This document shows positions 7,492 to 16,380 of a stretch of 35,701 nt of DNA, in pieces. The translations under genes and the position numbers were made by a program. The stretch is from Bacteroidales bacterium (GTDB taxonomy: Bacteria; Bacteroidota; Bacteroidia; Bacteroidales; UBA932). The notes under the pieces were generated by a model. The model was not told where the DNA came from, searched no databases, and saw nothing but the letters and a program-made list of their open reading frames with translations. The first letter of the stretch is position 1. Each line of letters opens with the position of its first letter. The stretch covers positions 1 through 35,701 of the forward strand of contig JAFZEP010000149.1 of NCBI GenBank assembly GCA_017560625.1. The letters run 5' to 3'.

Positions 7492-10400
7492 ATGAAATCC
7501 AGCAAAAGCTTGATATTCAAAGGAATTGCAGCTCTTTTGGGAGCGATGGCTATATTCTCATGCAATAAGGCCAGTGACACCCCAAGCCTCACCGGCTATG
7601 TCGATCCGAAGATCGGATCGGGCGGGCATGGACATGTGTTCGTGGGTGCGAACGTGCCGTTCGGCATGGTGCAGCTCGGACCGACCAGCATCCCGCAGGA
7701 GTGGGACTGGTGCTCGGGCTACCATGACAGCGATTCTACCGTGATCGGTTTCTCACACACGCATCTCAGCGGAACGGGCATCGGCGACCTTTTCGACATT
7801 ACTGTGATGCCTGTCGTGGGCGACAGCCTGGCATATGCACGCGGTCGTGAAGCAGACCCGCAATCGGGACTTTGGTCGTATGCAGACCGCTGCAAGGAGG
7901 TCGCTAAGCCGGGATATTACAGCGTGCCGCTCACCCGCTATGGCATCACTGCCGAACTGACCGCAAGCAGCTATGTCGGAATGCACCGCTACACTTTCCC
8001 GCAGGCTGAAAACGCCGGCATGGTGTTCAACCTCCTGCATGGAGGCTGCTGGGACAGGCCGATGGATGCATACATTGAGGTCGTCGACCCTCAGACCGGT
8101 CTGCCGGTGGAGAAGGTTGACGGCACTGAGACCGGCAACTCGGAGACTGACGGCACCAGCCAAAGCGGCACAGCGCTCAGAGGCTATCGTTTCTCACGCG
8201 GATGGGCTGACGACCAGAAAATATATTTCTACGCAGAGTTCTCTAAGCCTTTCACCAGCATCGACTTCATCAACTTTGAGGTGCAGATCTGGCAGGATGA
8301 GTTCAAGGTGATGCCTGGATATGCACATGCACACTTCCAGACAGAAGAGGGAGAGCAGGTGTTGATGAAAGTTGCACTTTCGTCGACCAGCATGGAGGGA
8401 GCATATGAAAATATGAAGACAAATCCGGGTTGGGACTTTGATGCAACTGCAGCACAGGCGGACGCACTTTGGAACGAAGAACTGAGCCGTATAACAATCG
8501 ATACCCAGGACGAAACAGCAAAGAAGATATTCTACACCGCTCTCTATCACACGATGATAGCTCCGAGCGAATTTTCTGACAACGATGGAACATACAGAGG
8601 TGCAGACGGCAAGACTCATGATAACCCTGGATTCAGAAGCTATACAACATTCTCACTCTGGGACACCTACCGTGCTGCTATGCCGCTCTATAGCATCTAC
8701 CAACCTGAGAGATACCGGGATTTCATTGAGACAATGCTCGACATCTATGACAAGCAGGGCAAACTCCCGGTTTGGCATCTGCACGGCTGCGAGACAAACT
8801 GTATGGTGGGCAGCCCTGGCATCATGCCGGTTGCTGACGCGATTGTAAACGGATTTGCAGATGCAGAGAGAGCATTCGAAGCCATAAAGGCATCTGCCAT
8901 GAATCCTGAAAGAGGCCAGGGCCAGCGCATGAAATATGGCTACATCCCATGCGATCTCATGGACGAGTCTGTGGCATACGACCTTGAATATGCAGTTGCA
9001 GACGGAGCTATTGCCAACGCAGCAAAGTTCCTCGGCAAAGAAGAGGAATATGTCTACTTCAACAACCGGAGCAAATCATATAAACACTTATTTGACAAAG
9101 AGCTAGGATTCATCAGAGGCAAGGACAGCAAGGGTGATTTCCGCGAGAATTATAGCCCGTTCGCTTCGACTCACCGCGCAGACGACTACTGCGAGGGCAA
9201 CGGCTGGCAGTACACATGGCTTGTGCCTCACGATGTGAAAGGCCTCGTGGAGTGCTTCGGCGGAAAGGATGCTTTCATAAACAAGCTTGACTCGCTCTTC
9301 CTTGTCTCGTCTGTCATCGAAGGTGAGGAATCGTCACCGGATATCTCAGGCCTCATCGGCCAGTATGCACACGGCAATGAGCCTAGCCACCATATCCTCT
9401 ACCTCTACACAATGGCAGGAGAGCCTTGGAAGGCTGCAGACAAGATCCGTGAGGTGCTCAGCACGCTTTATTCTGACAAGAAGGATGGCCTCTCAGGCAA
9501 TGAGGACGTAGGTCAGATGTCAGCATGGTATGTGATGTCGTCGATGGGATTCTACCAGGTGGAGCCGGGCAGCGGACGCTACTGGTTCGGATCACCGATC
9601 TTCGACAAAGTGAGCATCAATGTCGGTCTGGCAGAGGACAGATATTTCACGATAAAAACAGAAAACTACAGCGTAGAGAACCGCTATATCCAGAGCATTA
9701 CCCTCAACGGCAAGGCTTATACAAAGGGATATATCGAGCATAAGGACATCATGGCAGGAGGTGAACTCGTCATCAAGATGGGCCCGAAGCCAAAGGTGTG
9801 GTACTGCGCAAATGAGCCTTCAGAGTATGTGGACCAGCGTCCACAGCCGGAGGCTCGTCTTTTTACCTCTGAGGCTGTAGAAAAGGAGATTGCAAAGGTG
9901 ACCGGTATGCTGGAGAATCCTCGCCTGCGCTGGATGTTTGCCAACTGCTATCCCAACACACTTGATACAACTGTCCACTACGGCGAAGACTCTGAAGGTC
10001 AACCGGATACGTTCGTTTATACAGGAGACATTCCTGCCATGTGGCTTCGTGATTCCGGAGCACAGGTGTGGCCATATGTACGATATGTAGGCGAGGATCC
10101 TGAGCTCCAGAAAATGATCGAAGGTGTCATCAGAAGGCAGTTCAAATGCATCTGCATCGATCCCTTCGCGAACGCTTTCAATGTAGAGCCTGTAGGAGCA
10201 GCGAACAAGACCGACTGGCCTGCAGCCAACCCTTATGTGTTCGAGCGCAAGTGGGAGATCGACTCGCACTGCTACCCTATCCGCCTTGCATATGAATACT
10301 GGAAAGTATCCGGAGACGCAAGCGTATTTGACCAGACTTGGGAGGAGGCAATCACCAAGATCCTGACAGTGATGCGCGACCAGCAGCGCAAAGACGGTCC

Positions 10401-11166
10401 AGGCCGCTATCGCTTCCTTCGCGTAACCGACCGTCAGCTCGACACCAAATGCGTTGTCGGCCGCGGCAATCCTGTTAACCCCGTGGGCCTTATCGCTTCT
10501 GCCTTCCGTCCGTCGGACGACGCTACTACTTTTGAATTCCTCGTGCCATCCAACTTCATGGCCGTGACCTCACTGCGCAAAGCTGCAGAGATTCTTGAGA
10601 GCGTCAACGGACGTGAAGACCTCGCTGCAGAATGCCACGCACTCGCCTCAGAAGTGGAGGTTGCGCTGAAGGAATATGCAGTGGTAGAGCATCCGGAATT
10701 TGGAAAGATATATGCATACGAAGTGGATGGATTCGGCAGCCATTTCCTTATGGACGACGCAAATGTACCATCGCTTCTTGCGATGAGCTACCTCGGAGAC
10801 GTGTCTGCCGACGATCCTATCTATCAGAATACCAGACGTTTCGTATGGAGCGAAGCGAATCCATATTTCTATAAGGGAGCGGCCGGAGAAGGCATCGGCG
10901 GACCGCACATCATGGCAGAGGTCATATGGCCGATGAGCATCATGATGAAGGCGTTCACAAGTGACGACGATCAGGAGATCCGCGACTGCATCTGCCAGCT
11001 GATGACCACCGACGCAGGCACAGGCTTCATGCACGAGTCGTTCCACCGACACGACAGCGAGACCTTCACCCGCGAGTGGTTCGCATGGCAGAACACCCTC
11101 TTCGGAGAGCTGATTCTCAAGATCATTGATGACGGCCGACTACACGTTTTAAACAGTATAATATAA
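7492..11166 (+). CDS. GH92-GH125 fusion: bifunctional exo-alpha-mannosidase lipoprotein
   Basis: A single uninterrupted frame of 1224 residues joins two mannosidase families. The signal peptide ends in IFSC (lipidated C24). The GH92 part, about residues 33-765, carries GSGGHGHVFVGANVPFGM, FSLWDTYRAAMPLY, CEGNGWQYTWLVPHDV (E568), HGNEPSHHILYLY and GNEDVGQMSAWYVMSSMGFY (D672). After a short linker, the GH125 part spans about residues 785-1220. It shows MLENPRLRWMFANCYPNTLD, GDIPAMWLRDSGAQVWPYV (D854, in the position expected for the catalytic acid) and GPHIMAEVIWPMSIMMKA. GH125 enzymes are exo-alpha-1,6-mannosidases; GH92 enzymes take alpha-1,2, 1,3 or 1,4 links. The fusion could therefore strip a branched mannan or high-mannose N-glycan on one scaffold. 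The next gene starts 12 nt downstream. Confidence 0.95.
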   Translation: MKSSKSLIFKGIAALLGAMAIFSCNKASDTPSLTGYVDPKIGSGGHGHVFVGANVPFGMVQLGPTSIPQEWDWCSGYHDSDSTVIGFSHTHLSGTGIGDLFDITVMPVVGDSLAYARGREADPQSGLWSYADRCKEVAKPGYYSVPLTRYGITAELTASSYVGMHRYTFPQAENAGMVFNLLHGGCWDRPMDAYIEVVDPQTGLPVEKVDGTETGNSETDGTSQSGTALRGYRFSRGWADDQKIYFYAEFSKPFTSIDFINFEVQIWQDEFKVMPGYAHAHFQTEEGEQVLMKVALSSTSMEGAYENMKTNPGWDFDATAAQADALWNEELSRITIDTQDETAKKIFYTALYHTMIAPSEFSDNDGTYRGADGKTHDNPGFRSYTTFSLWDTYRAAMPLYSIYQPERYRDFIETMLDIYDKQGKLPVWHLHGCETNCMVGSPGIMPVADAIVNGFADAERAFEAIKASAMNPERGQGQRMKYGYIPCDLMDESVAYDLEYAVADGAIANAAKFLGKEEEYVYFNNRSKSYKHLFDKELGFIRGKDSKGDFRENYSPFASTHRADDYCEGNGWQYTWLVPHDVKGLVECFGGKDAFINKLDSLFLVSSVIEGEESSPDISGLIGQYAHGNEPSHHILYLYTMAGEPWKAADKIREVLSTLYSDKKDGLSGNEDVGQMSAWYVMSSMGFYQVEPGSGRYWFGSPIFDKVSINVGLAEDRYFTIKTENYSVENRYIQSITLNGKAYTKGYIEHKDIMAGGELVIKMGPKPKVWYCANEPSEYVDQRPQPEARLFTSEAVEKEIAKVTGMLENPRLRWMFANCYPNTLDTTVHYGEDSEGQPDTFVYTGDIPAMWLRDSGAQVWPYVRYVGEDPELQKMIEGVIRRQFKCICIDPFANAFNVEPVGAANKTDWPAANPYVFERKWEIDSHCYPIRLAYEYWKVSGDASVFDQTWEEAITKILTVMRDQQRKDGPGRYRFLRVTDRQLDTKCVVGRGNPVNPVGLIASAFRPSDDATTFEFLVPSNFMAVTSLRKAAEILESVNGREDLAAECHALASEVEVALKEYAVVEHPEFGKIYAYEVDGFGSHFLMDDANVPSLLAMSYLGDVSADDPIYQNTRRFVWSEANPYFYKGAAGEGIGGPHIMAEVIWPMSIMMKAFTSDDDQEIRDCICQLMTTDAGTGFMHESFHRHDSETFTREWFAWQNTLFGELILKIIDDGRLHVLNSII

Positions 11167-11178
11167 AGATTGTCATAT

Positions 11179-13410
11179 ATGAAGACAATTGGAAAACTAA
11201 TAGCATCCCTTCTCCTTCTGGCAGGATGTACAGCAAAACCTGAAATGGTGAGCGAGCCGGCTGACTACGTGTCGACCCTCACCGGAACACTTTCTCACCA
11301 CGCCTTCTCGACCGGCAACACCTACCCGGCCGTGGCACTGCCATGGGGTATGAACTTCTGGACGCCTCAGAACGGAAGGATGGGCGACGGATGGGCCTAC
11401 CGCTACGACCAGAACTGGATCCGCGGCTTTAAGCAGACCCATCAGCCTTCACCATGGATCAATGACTACGGTCAGTTCGTGATAATGCCTGTGAGCGACG
11501 CCAGCTATGTGGATGAAAATTCCCGCGCCAGCTACATCTCGCACAAAAGCGAGACTGCCAAGCCATACTACTATCAGGTCTACCTGGCAGACCACGACAT
11601 CAATGTCGAGCTCACCCCTACCGAGCGCGCTGCCGCATTCCGCTTCACTTATCCTGAGAGCGGCAACTCCGGCATCGTGATCGATGCCCTTGACAAGGGC
11701 TCGTATGTCAAGGTGATCCGCGAGGAGAACGCCATCGTGGGCTACACCACCAAGAACAGCGGCGGCGTGCCTGAGAACTTCCGTAACTGGTTCGTGATCA
11801 AGTTCGACAAGCCTATCGAAGGCCACACATTGTGGGCCGGACCGGAGAAGGCGCTGCAGGACGTCACTGAATATGAAGGTGAACACGCTCTGGTCAGCGT
11901 GTCTTTCGCAACTGAGCGCGGTGAGGTAGTGAACCTTCAGACTGCCTCATCGTTCATTTCGCTCGAGCAGGCATGGAGAAACCTCTCAGAGGCAGAAGGC
12001 CGCAGCTTTGACGAGATCAAGACAGCGGCACGCGATCGTTGGAATGAAGTCCTGGGCCGCATCAAGGTCGGCGGAGGCACGCAGGAGCAGTACCGCACAT
12101 TCTACTCATGCCTCTATCGCGCAACCCTCTTCCCACGCAAGTTCTATGAGATTGACGCAAACGGCAATCCAATCCACTACAGTCCATACAACGGCCAGAT
12201 CTGCGACGGTTATCTCTACACAGATACAGGATTTTGGGACACATTCCGTGCGCTCTTCCCCCTCCTGAACCTCGTCTATCCTTCTGTGAATGAGGAGATT
12301 CAGCAGGGCCTTGCAAATGTTGCACGCGAGAATGAATTCCTGCCGGAATGGGCAAGCCCGGGTCACAGAGGCTGCATGGTCGGCAATAATTCAGCATCGG
12401 TTGTAGCCGATGCGATTCTGAAAGGCATCACACCTGAAAAGGACTGGCAGACTCTCTACGACTGCATTGTATACGGCACTGAGCACGTTCATCCGGAGGT
12501 CAGCTCTACCGGCCGTTTGGGACATGAATATTACAATTCCATCGGATATATCCCATATAATGTCGGCATCCACGAAAGCGTTGCGCGCACTCTGGAATAT
12601 GCCTACAACGACTGGTGCATCCTCCAGCTGGCGAAGAAATTGAACCGTCCGCAGGAGGAGCTCGACAAGTGGGAGGCACGCTCTAACAACTGGAAGAACG
12701 TATTCGACCCATCAACAAACCTCATGCGCGGACGCAACCTCGACGGATCTTTCCAGGAGCCGTTCAGCCCATACAAATGGGGCGGCGCATTCACAGAAGG
12801 CAATGCATGGCACTACACCTGGTCAGTATTCCACGATGTCGACGGCCTTGCCGAGGCGATGGGAGGCAAGGAAACATTCGCACAGATGCTTGACTCTGTG
12901 TTTGTCGTACCACCTATATATGACGACAGCTACTATGGCTACCGTATCCATGAGATCACAGAGATGCAGGTCGCAAACATGGGTAACTACGCCCACGGCA
13001 ATCAGCCGGCTCAGCATATGATATATCTCTACAACTGGGCAGGCCAACCTAAGAAAACTCAGAAATGGGTGCGTGAGGTCATGGATAGGCTCTACAGCAG
13101 CACACCTGACGGATATTGCGGCGATGAGGACAACGGCCAGACATCGGCATGGTATGTATTCTCTGCCCTCGGATTCTACCCTGTATGCCCGGGCAGCGGT
13201 GAATATGCCATCGGAGCACCTCTCTTCGAAAGAGCCGTAGTGCATCTGGAGAACGGTAAGACATTGGAAATCAATGCCGAGGGCAAGGGAACATACATAA
13301 GAGACATCAAAGTCGATGGCAGAACCCACACATCATGGTTCTTCAACCACGACACCCTGAAAGATGGCGTAGAAATCTCCTTCATCCGCACACCGGAAAC
13401 AAATATTTAA
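11179..13410 (+). CDS. GH92 family exo-alpha-mannosidase lipoprotein
   Basis: The third GH92 enzyme of the run, 743 residues. The ATG at 11179 gives a clean lipoprotein signal with a perfect lipobox, LAGC (C17); an in-frame TTG nine bases upstream is less likely. Motifs seen are GNTYPAVALPWGMNFW, GFWDTFRALFPLL, ESVARTLEYAYNDW, TEGNAWHYTWSVFHD (E540), HGNQPAQHMIYLYNWAG and GDEDNGQTSAWYVFSALGFYP (D651). The HGNQP form and the N-terminal sequence set it apart from the two upstream GH92 modules, so it probably prefers another linkage. It lies 12 nt after the fusion gene and is almost certainly cotranscribed with it. Substrate specificity is not assigned. Confidence 0.95.
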   Translation: MKTIGKLIASLLLLAGCTAKPEMVSEPADYVSTLTGTLSHHAFSTGNTYPAVALPWGMNFWTPQNGRMGDGWAYRYDQNWIRGFKQTHQPSPWINDYGQFVIMPVSDASYVDENSRASYISHKSETAKPYYYQVYLADHDINVELTPTERAAAFRFTYPESGNSGIVIDALDKGSYVKVIREENAIVGYTTKNSGGVPENFRNWFVIKFDKPIEGHTLWAGPEKALQDVTEYEGEHALVSVSFATERGEVVNLQTASSFISLEQAWRNLSEAEGRSFDEIKTAARDRWNEVLGRIKVGGGTQEQYRTFYSCLYRATLFPRKFYEIDANGNPIHYSPYNGQICDGYLYTDTGFWDTFRALFPLLNLVYPSVNEEIQQGLANVARENEFLPEWASPGHRGCMVGNNSASVVADAILKGITPEKDWQTLYDCIVYGTEHVHPEVSSTGRLGHEYYNSIGYIPYNVGIHESVARTLEYAYNDWCILQLAKKLNRPQEELDKWEARSNNWKNVFDPSTNLMRGRNLDGSFQEPFSPYKWGGAFTEGNAWHYTWSVFHDVDGLAEAMGGKETFAQMLDSVFVVPPIYDDSYYGYRIHEITEMQVANMGNYAHGNQPAQHMIYLYNWAGQPKKTQKWVREVMDRLYSSTPDGYCGDEDNGQTSAWYVFSALGFYPVCPGSGEYAIGAPLFERAVVHLENGKTLEINAEGKGTYIRDIKVDGRTHTSWFFNHDTLKDGVEISFIRTPETNI

Positions 13411-13418
13411 AGAATCTA

Positions 13419-13449
13419 TTGTTTAGTGGCTAGAACTTTCCTAACTTTG
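13419..13449 (+). promoter_or_regulatory. Consensus Bacteroidota promoter for the small lipoprotein
   Basis: TTG (13419-13421), then exactly 20 nt, then TAACTTTG (13442-13449), a full match to TTG-N20-TAnnTTTG. The start codon is 33 nt downstream. This is one of the best promoters in the window. Confidence 0.75.
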
Positions 13450-13482
13450 AGAGAGTAACACAAAACACTAAAACACATAATT

Positions 13483-13734
13483 ATGAAAAAGATTCTGATT
13501 CTTGCAGCAATGTTCGGAATGTTCGCTGCATGCGGCGGCCCAAAGGACGTCAAAGACATGACACCGGTTGAGAAGTACAACTACTACCAGGAGTCAATGC
13601 AGAAGGCTCTTGAGGCTGGTGAGTATCAAAAAGTTGAAGAACTCAATCAAGAGTTTTATAACTGGCACGGATCTCTTACTGAGAAAGAAGTGGAGGAGTT
13701 GAGCATCGCTCTTTACGGAGAAGACGCTGGTTAA
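13483..13734 (+). CDS. Small lipoprotein, 83 residues, unknown function
   Basis: The signal peptide MKKILILAAMFGMFAAC fits a type II lipobox (FAAC, C17). The mature part is about 66 residues, highly charged and probably helical (KYNYYQESMQKALEAGEYQKVEELNQEFYNWHG split over two predicted helices). I recognise no family. It has its own consensus promoter and an intrinsic terminator, so it forms a separate short transcript between the mannosidases and the ROK kinase. The coding call is supported by the lipoprotein signal, both flanking signals and the start-codon context. It may be a small envelope protein expressed independently of the sugar genes. Confidence 0.85.
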   Translation: MKKILILAAMFGMFAACGGPKDVKDMTPVEKYNYYQESMQKALEAGEYQKVEELNQEFYNWHGSLTEKEVEELSIALYGEDAG

Positions 13735-13752
13735 ACCATACATATACATTTC

Positions 13753-13785
13753 AAGGGGTTGACATTCAGTCAGCCCCTTTGTTTT
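13753..13785 (+). terminator. Intrinsic terminator after the small lipoprotein
   Basis: An 11-bp stem with one G-U pair, AAGGGGTTGAC (13753-13763) with GTCAGCCCCTT (13769-13779), closes a 5-nt loop and is followed by TTTGTTTT. Confidence 0.88.
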
Positions 13786-13791
13786 ATAAAG

Positions 13792-13799
13792 TAGTTTTG
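13792..13799 (+). promoter_or_regulatory. Putative -7 box (TAGTTTTG) for the ROK kinase gene
   Basis: A full match to TAnnTTTG located 36 nt before the start codon and just after a terminator, where a new promoter is required. No TTG at the standard spacing was found. Confidence 0.5.
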
Positions 13800-13835
13800 C
13801 TATCTTCGTAAGGCTAACATAACCATAACACACTA

Positions 13836-14939
13836 ATGATCAACTACAGCACCGATCCGCGCATCATCTTGACACTTGATACTGGCGGAACAAACATGGT
13901 CTTCGGAGCCATGCAGAGGGGAGAATTCATCGTCGAACCTCTTACTCTCCCGGCTCATGCCGACAACCTGGATCTCTGCCTCCAGACTATGGTAGAAGGT
14001 TTCAGGACAATCATAGACCAGCTTGACGAGCGCCCTGCAGCGATCAGTTTTGCGTTTCCAGGACCAGCAGACTATCCGAACGGCATCATCGGCGGCCAGC
14101 TTCTGAACTTCCCTGCATTCCGCGAGGGAGTAGCTTTGGGACCATATCTCAAAAAGAAGTTCAGCATGCCGGTCTACATCAACAACGACGGTGACCTGTA
14201 TGCATACGGCGAGGCTCTGGGAGGACTTCTGCCAGACATCAACGAGATGCTTGACGAGGACGGATGCAGAAAGAGATATCACAACCTTCTTGGCTTCACC
14301 CTCGGCACAGGTCTCGGCATCGGAATGGTTGTAAACGGCCAGCTCAACCGTGGAGACAACTCCTGCATCGAGATGTTCAGCATCCCTTATCTCGGACATC
14401 CGGGCGTGTTTGCAGAGGAAGGCGTGTCAATCAGAGCTGTCAAGAGAATATACGGCGAACTGAGCGGAAATCCGGATCACGGATTGGAGCCGGTGCAGGT
14501 CTATGAGATAGCAGAGGGAGTACGAGAAGGAGATGCAGAAGCAGCACGAGGCGCGTTTGCACAGGTCGGTGCAACACTTGGTGATGTCATTGCAATGACT
14601 GTTTCCATCACAGACGGACTCGTGGTCATCGGCGGAGGACTCGCAGGTGCCTATAAATATATGAAGGACGCAATGTTTGAAAGCCTGCGCGGCAAGATGC
14701 AGCGTCTGAGTGGCGAGACCATCAGCAAACTGGCTTCAAAGGTCTATGACCTTGATAATCCGGAGGAGCTGAAGCAGTTCATCAAGGGCGAACAGAAAAG
14801 CATCAAGATCTACAACAGCGAGATCGAGGTGACATACGACCCTCAGAAGCGCATCGGCGTGGCCCTCTCAAAGATCGGAGCCAACAAGGCAGTATCACTC
14901 GGAGCCTACGCTTTTGCTTTGAATCAACTCAGCAGGTAG
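13836..14939 (+). CDS. ROK family sugar kinase
   Basis: A cytoplasmic ATP-dependent sugar kinase of the ROK family (367 residues). The phosphate-binding motif LTLDTGGTN lies near residues 11-19. The active-site segment NNDGDLYAYGEALGG carries the conserved Asn-Asp plus the general-base Asp. LGFTLGTGLGIGMVVNGQL and DGLVVIGGGLAGA are typical ROK segments. The usual zinc site CxCGxxGCxE is absent; the matching region reads NRGDNSCIEMFSIP. Compared with the common 300-320 residue ROK enzymes it is about 50 residues longer, with extra sequence in the C-terminal half (about residues 295-340). Its place between mannosidases and a sialidase suggests a hexose or N-acetylhexosamine substrate such as mannose, ManNAc or GlcNAc, but the sequence does not decide. 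Confidence 0.9.
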   Translation: MINYSTDPRIILTLDTGGTNMVFGAMQRGEFIVEPLTLPAHADNLDLCLQTMVEGFRTIIDQLDERPAAISFAFPGPADYPNGIIGGQLLNFPAFREGVALGPYLKKKFSMPVYINNDGDLYAYGEALGGLLPDINEMLDEDGCRKRYHNLLGFTLGTGLGIGMVVNGQLNRGDNSCIEMFSIPYLGHPGVFAEEGVSIRAVKRIYGELSGNPDHGLEPVQVYEIAEGVREGDAEAARGAFAQVGATLGDVIAMTVSITDGLVVIGGGLAGAYKYMKDAMFESLRGKMQRLSGETISKLASKVYDLDNPEELKQFIKGEQKSIKIYNSEIEVTYDPQKRIGVALSKIGANKAVSLGAYAFALNQLSR

Positions 14940-15065
14940 ACACACTGCCCTTCTTTGGTGGCAGTTAAATCACTAAGAATCAATAATATACACATTCATT
15001 ATTCCGCATTTTGCGGGAATAAAGAACTTACAAAACTCTGTATATCAACCGTTTAGGCGTCACCC

Positions 15066-15073
15066 TAATTTTG
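15066..15073 (+). promoter_or_regulatory. -7-like box (TAATTTTG) close to the sialidase start
   Basis: A full TAnnTTTG match whose predicted start of transcription would fall at about 15080, almost on the TTG start codon of the sialidase. It may mark a leaderless transcript or be fortuitous. No -33 TTG is evident. Confidence 0.3.
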
Positions 15074-15078
15074 AGATT

Positions 15079-16344
15079 TTGATAAGATTACGACATATCG
15101 CTGCTGTAGTGATAGCAGCAGGTCTGGCGACAGCATGTGGCAGCTCAAGAGAATTGGGCTGCGACGTGCTTTTTAGGTCTGAGGCAACCGACACAATCCC
15201 CTACCGCATTCCAGCTTTGGCCGTCCTTGATGGCAATAAACTGCTGGCATTGGCTGACTACCGCCACTGCGGAAGTGACATAGGTTTCGGCCGAGTGGAT
15301 ATCCATGGAAGGTTTTCACGCGACGGAGGCCGCTCGTGGGGAGAGCCTTTTACGCTTATTGAAGGAACAGGTGTCTCAGGTGCAGTTGACTGCGGATTCG
15401 GAGATGCGGCAATTGTTGCAGACTGGGAAAGCGATGAGGTGCTTGTCATGCTCGTGTGCGGACACACAATCTATTGGCATGAAAGCACCACCCGCCAGAA
15501 TCCAAACCGCATAGCTATGCTCCGCAGCAGCGACAACGGCAAGACCTGGAGCAATTGGCAGGAGGCTACTGAGTCAATCTACTCTCTATTTGACGAGAGC
15601 GCATACGGCTGCGTGCAGAGCTGCTTCATCGGTTCAGGCAAAATCTGCCAGAGCCGTAAAATCAAAGTCGGCAGCCACTACCGTATATATGCTGCACTTT
15701 GTGCCCGTCCAAACGGCAACAGAGTGATCTACAGCGATGATTTCGGCAAGACATGGAACATTCTTGGAACTGCGGATGATCTTCCTGCGGTGAACGGTGA
15801 TGAGCCTAAATGTGCAGAGCTTCCGGATGGCAGCGTAGTTCTCAGCTCCCGCGCTTGGGGCGGTCGTTATTTCAATATATTCAGATATTCTGACGAGGAG
15901 CATGATGGCACTGCAGGTAAATGGTCCACAGGTCAATGGGGTGAAGCTGCAGGCTCGGGCCGTGGCAACAATGGCTGCGCTGCGATTTCCAATTCATGCA
16001 ACGGCGAAATCCTCATTATTCCAGCCGTGCGCACCTCAGACCGTGAGAAGGTCTACCTAGCCCTTCAGTCAGTCCCACTCGGACCTGACCGCACAAATGT
16101 GGGCATATATTATAAGGAATTGCCGGCTGAAATCTCTAGCCTCACACCGTCCGAATTCGCAGCCGACTGGCAGCCCGCCTACCAGATCAGCACCCTCCCG
16201 TCAGCATACTCCACAATGGTGAGCCTGCGCAACGGCAACATCGCATTCTACTACGAAGAATGCGACAACTGCTGCCCCGGCGGCTTCAACATGGTCTACA
16301 AAGAACTCCCGCTGGAGATTATTACGGAAGGACAGTATCAATAG
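15079..16344 (+). CDS. Sialidase (GH33-type exo-alpha-sialidase) lipoprotein
   Basis: Predicted to release terminal sialic acid from glycans at the cell surface or in the periplasm. Its 421 residues form a single six-bladed propeller with no obvious carbohydrate-binding module. The signal peptide ends in ATAC (C20). DTIPYRIPAL holds the catalytic-triad arginine (R43) in the Y/FRIP motif. DYRHCGSDIGFGRVDI follows in the region of the catalytic Asp. Asp-boxes SRDGGRSW, SSDNGKTW and SDDFGKTW are clear. The start is a TTG; no in-frame ATG exists before the signal peptide, so a rare start or an upstream ATG lost by mutation or error is possible. It lies 139 nt after the ROK kinase, in the same orientation. 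Other six-bladed families (for example GH93) are less likely given YRIP plus three Asp-boxes. Confidence 0.9.
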   Translation: MIRLRHIAAVVIAAGLATACGSSRELGCDVLFRSEATDTIPYRIPALAVLDGNKLLALADYRHCGSDIGFGRVDIHGRFSRDGGRSWGEPFTLIEGTGVSGAVDCGFGDAAIVADWESDEVLVMLVCGHTIYWHESTTRQNPNRIAMLRSSDNGKTWSNWQEATESIYSLFDESAYGCVQSCFIGSGKICQSRKIKVGSHYRIYAALCARPNGNRVIYSDDFGKTWNILGTADDLPAVNGDEPKCAELPDGSVVLSSRAWGGRYFNIFRYSDEEHDGTAGKWSTGQWGEAAGSGRGNNGCAAISNSCNGEILIIPAVRTSDREKVYLALQSVPLGPDRTNVGIYYKELPAEISSLTPSEFAADWQPAYQISTLPSAYSTMVSLRNGNIAFYYEECDNCCPGGFNMVYKELPLEIITEGQYQ

Positions 16345-16380
16345 CTCAAAGTCAAATCATTGACCCACAGAACATTAATA

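Noticed and set aside
5133..13410. Assigning exact linkage (alpha-1,2 versus 1,3) to each GH92 enzyme
   Set aside because: The determinants lie in loops that I cannot align reliably by eye; only the motif differences are reported.
14944..15019. Hairpins after the ROK kinase gene as terminators
   Set aside because: ACTGCC/GGCAGT and ATTCCGCA/TGCGGGAAT are short or bulged and lack a T-run, so termination before the sialidase is not supported.
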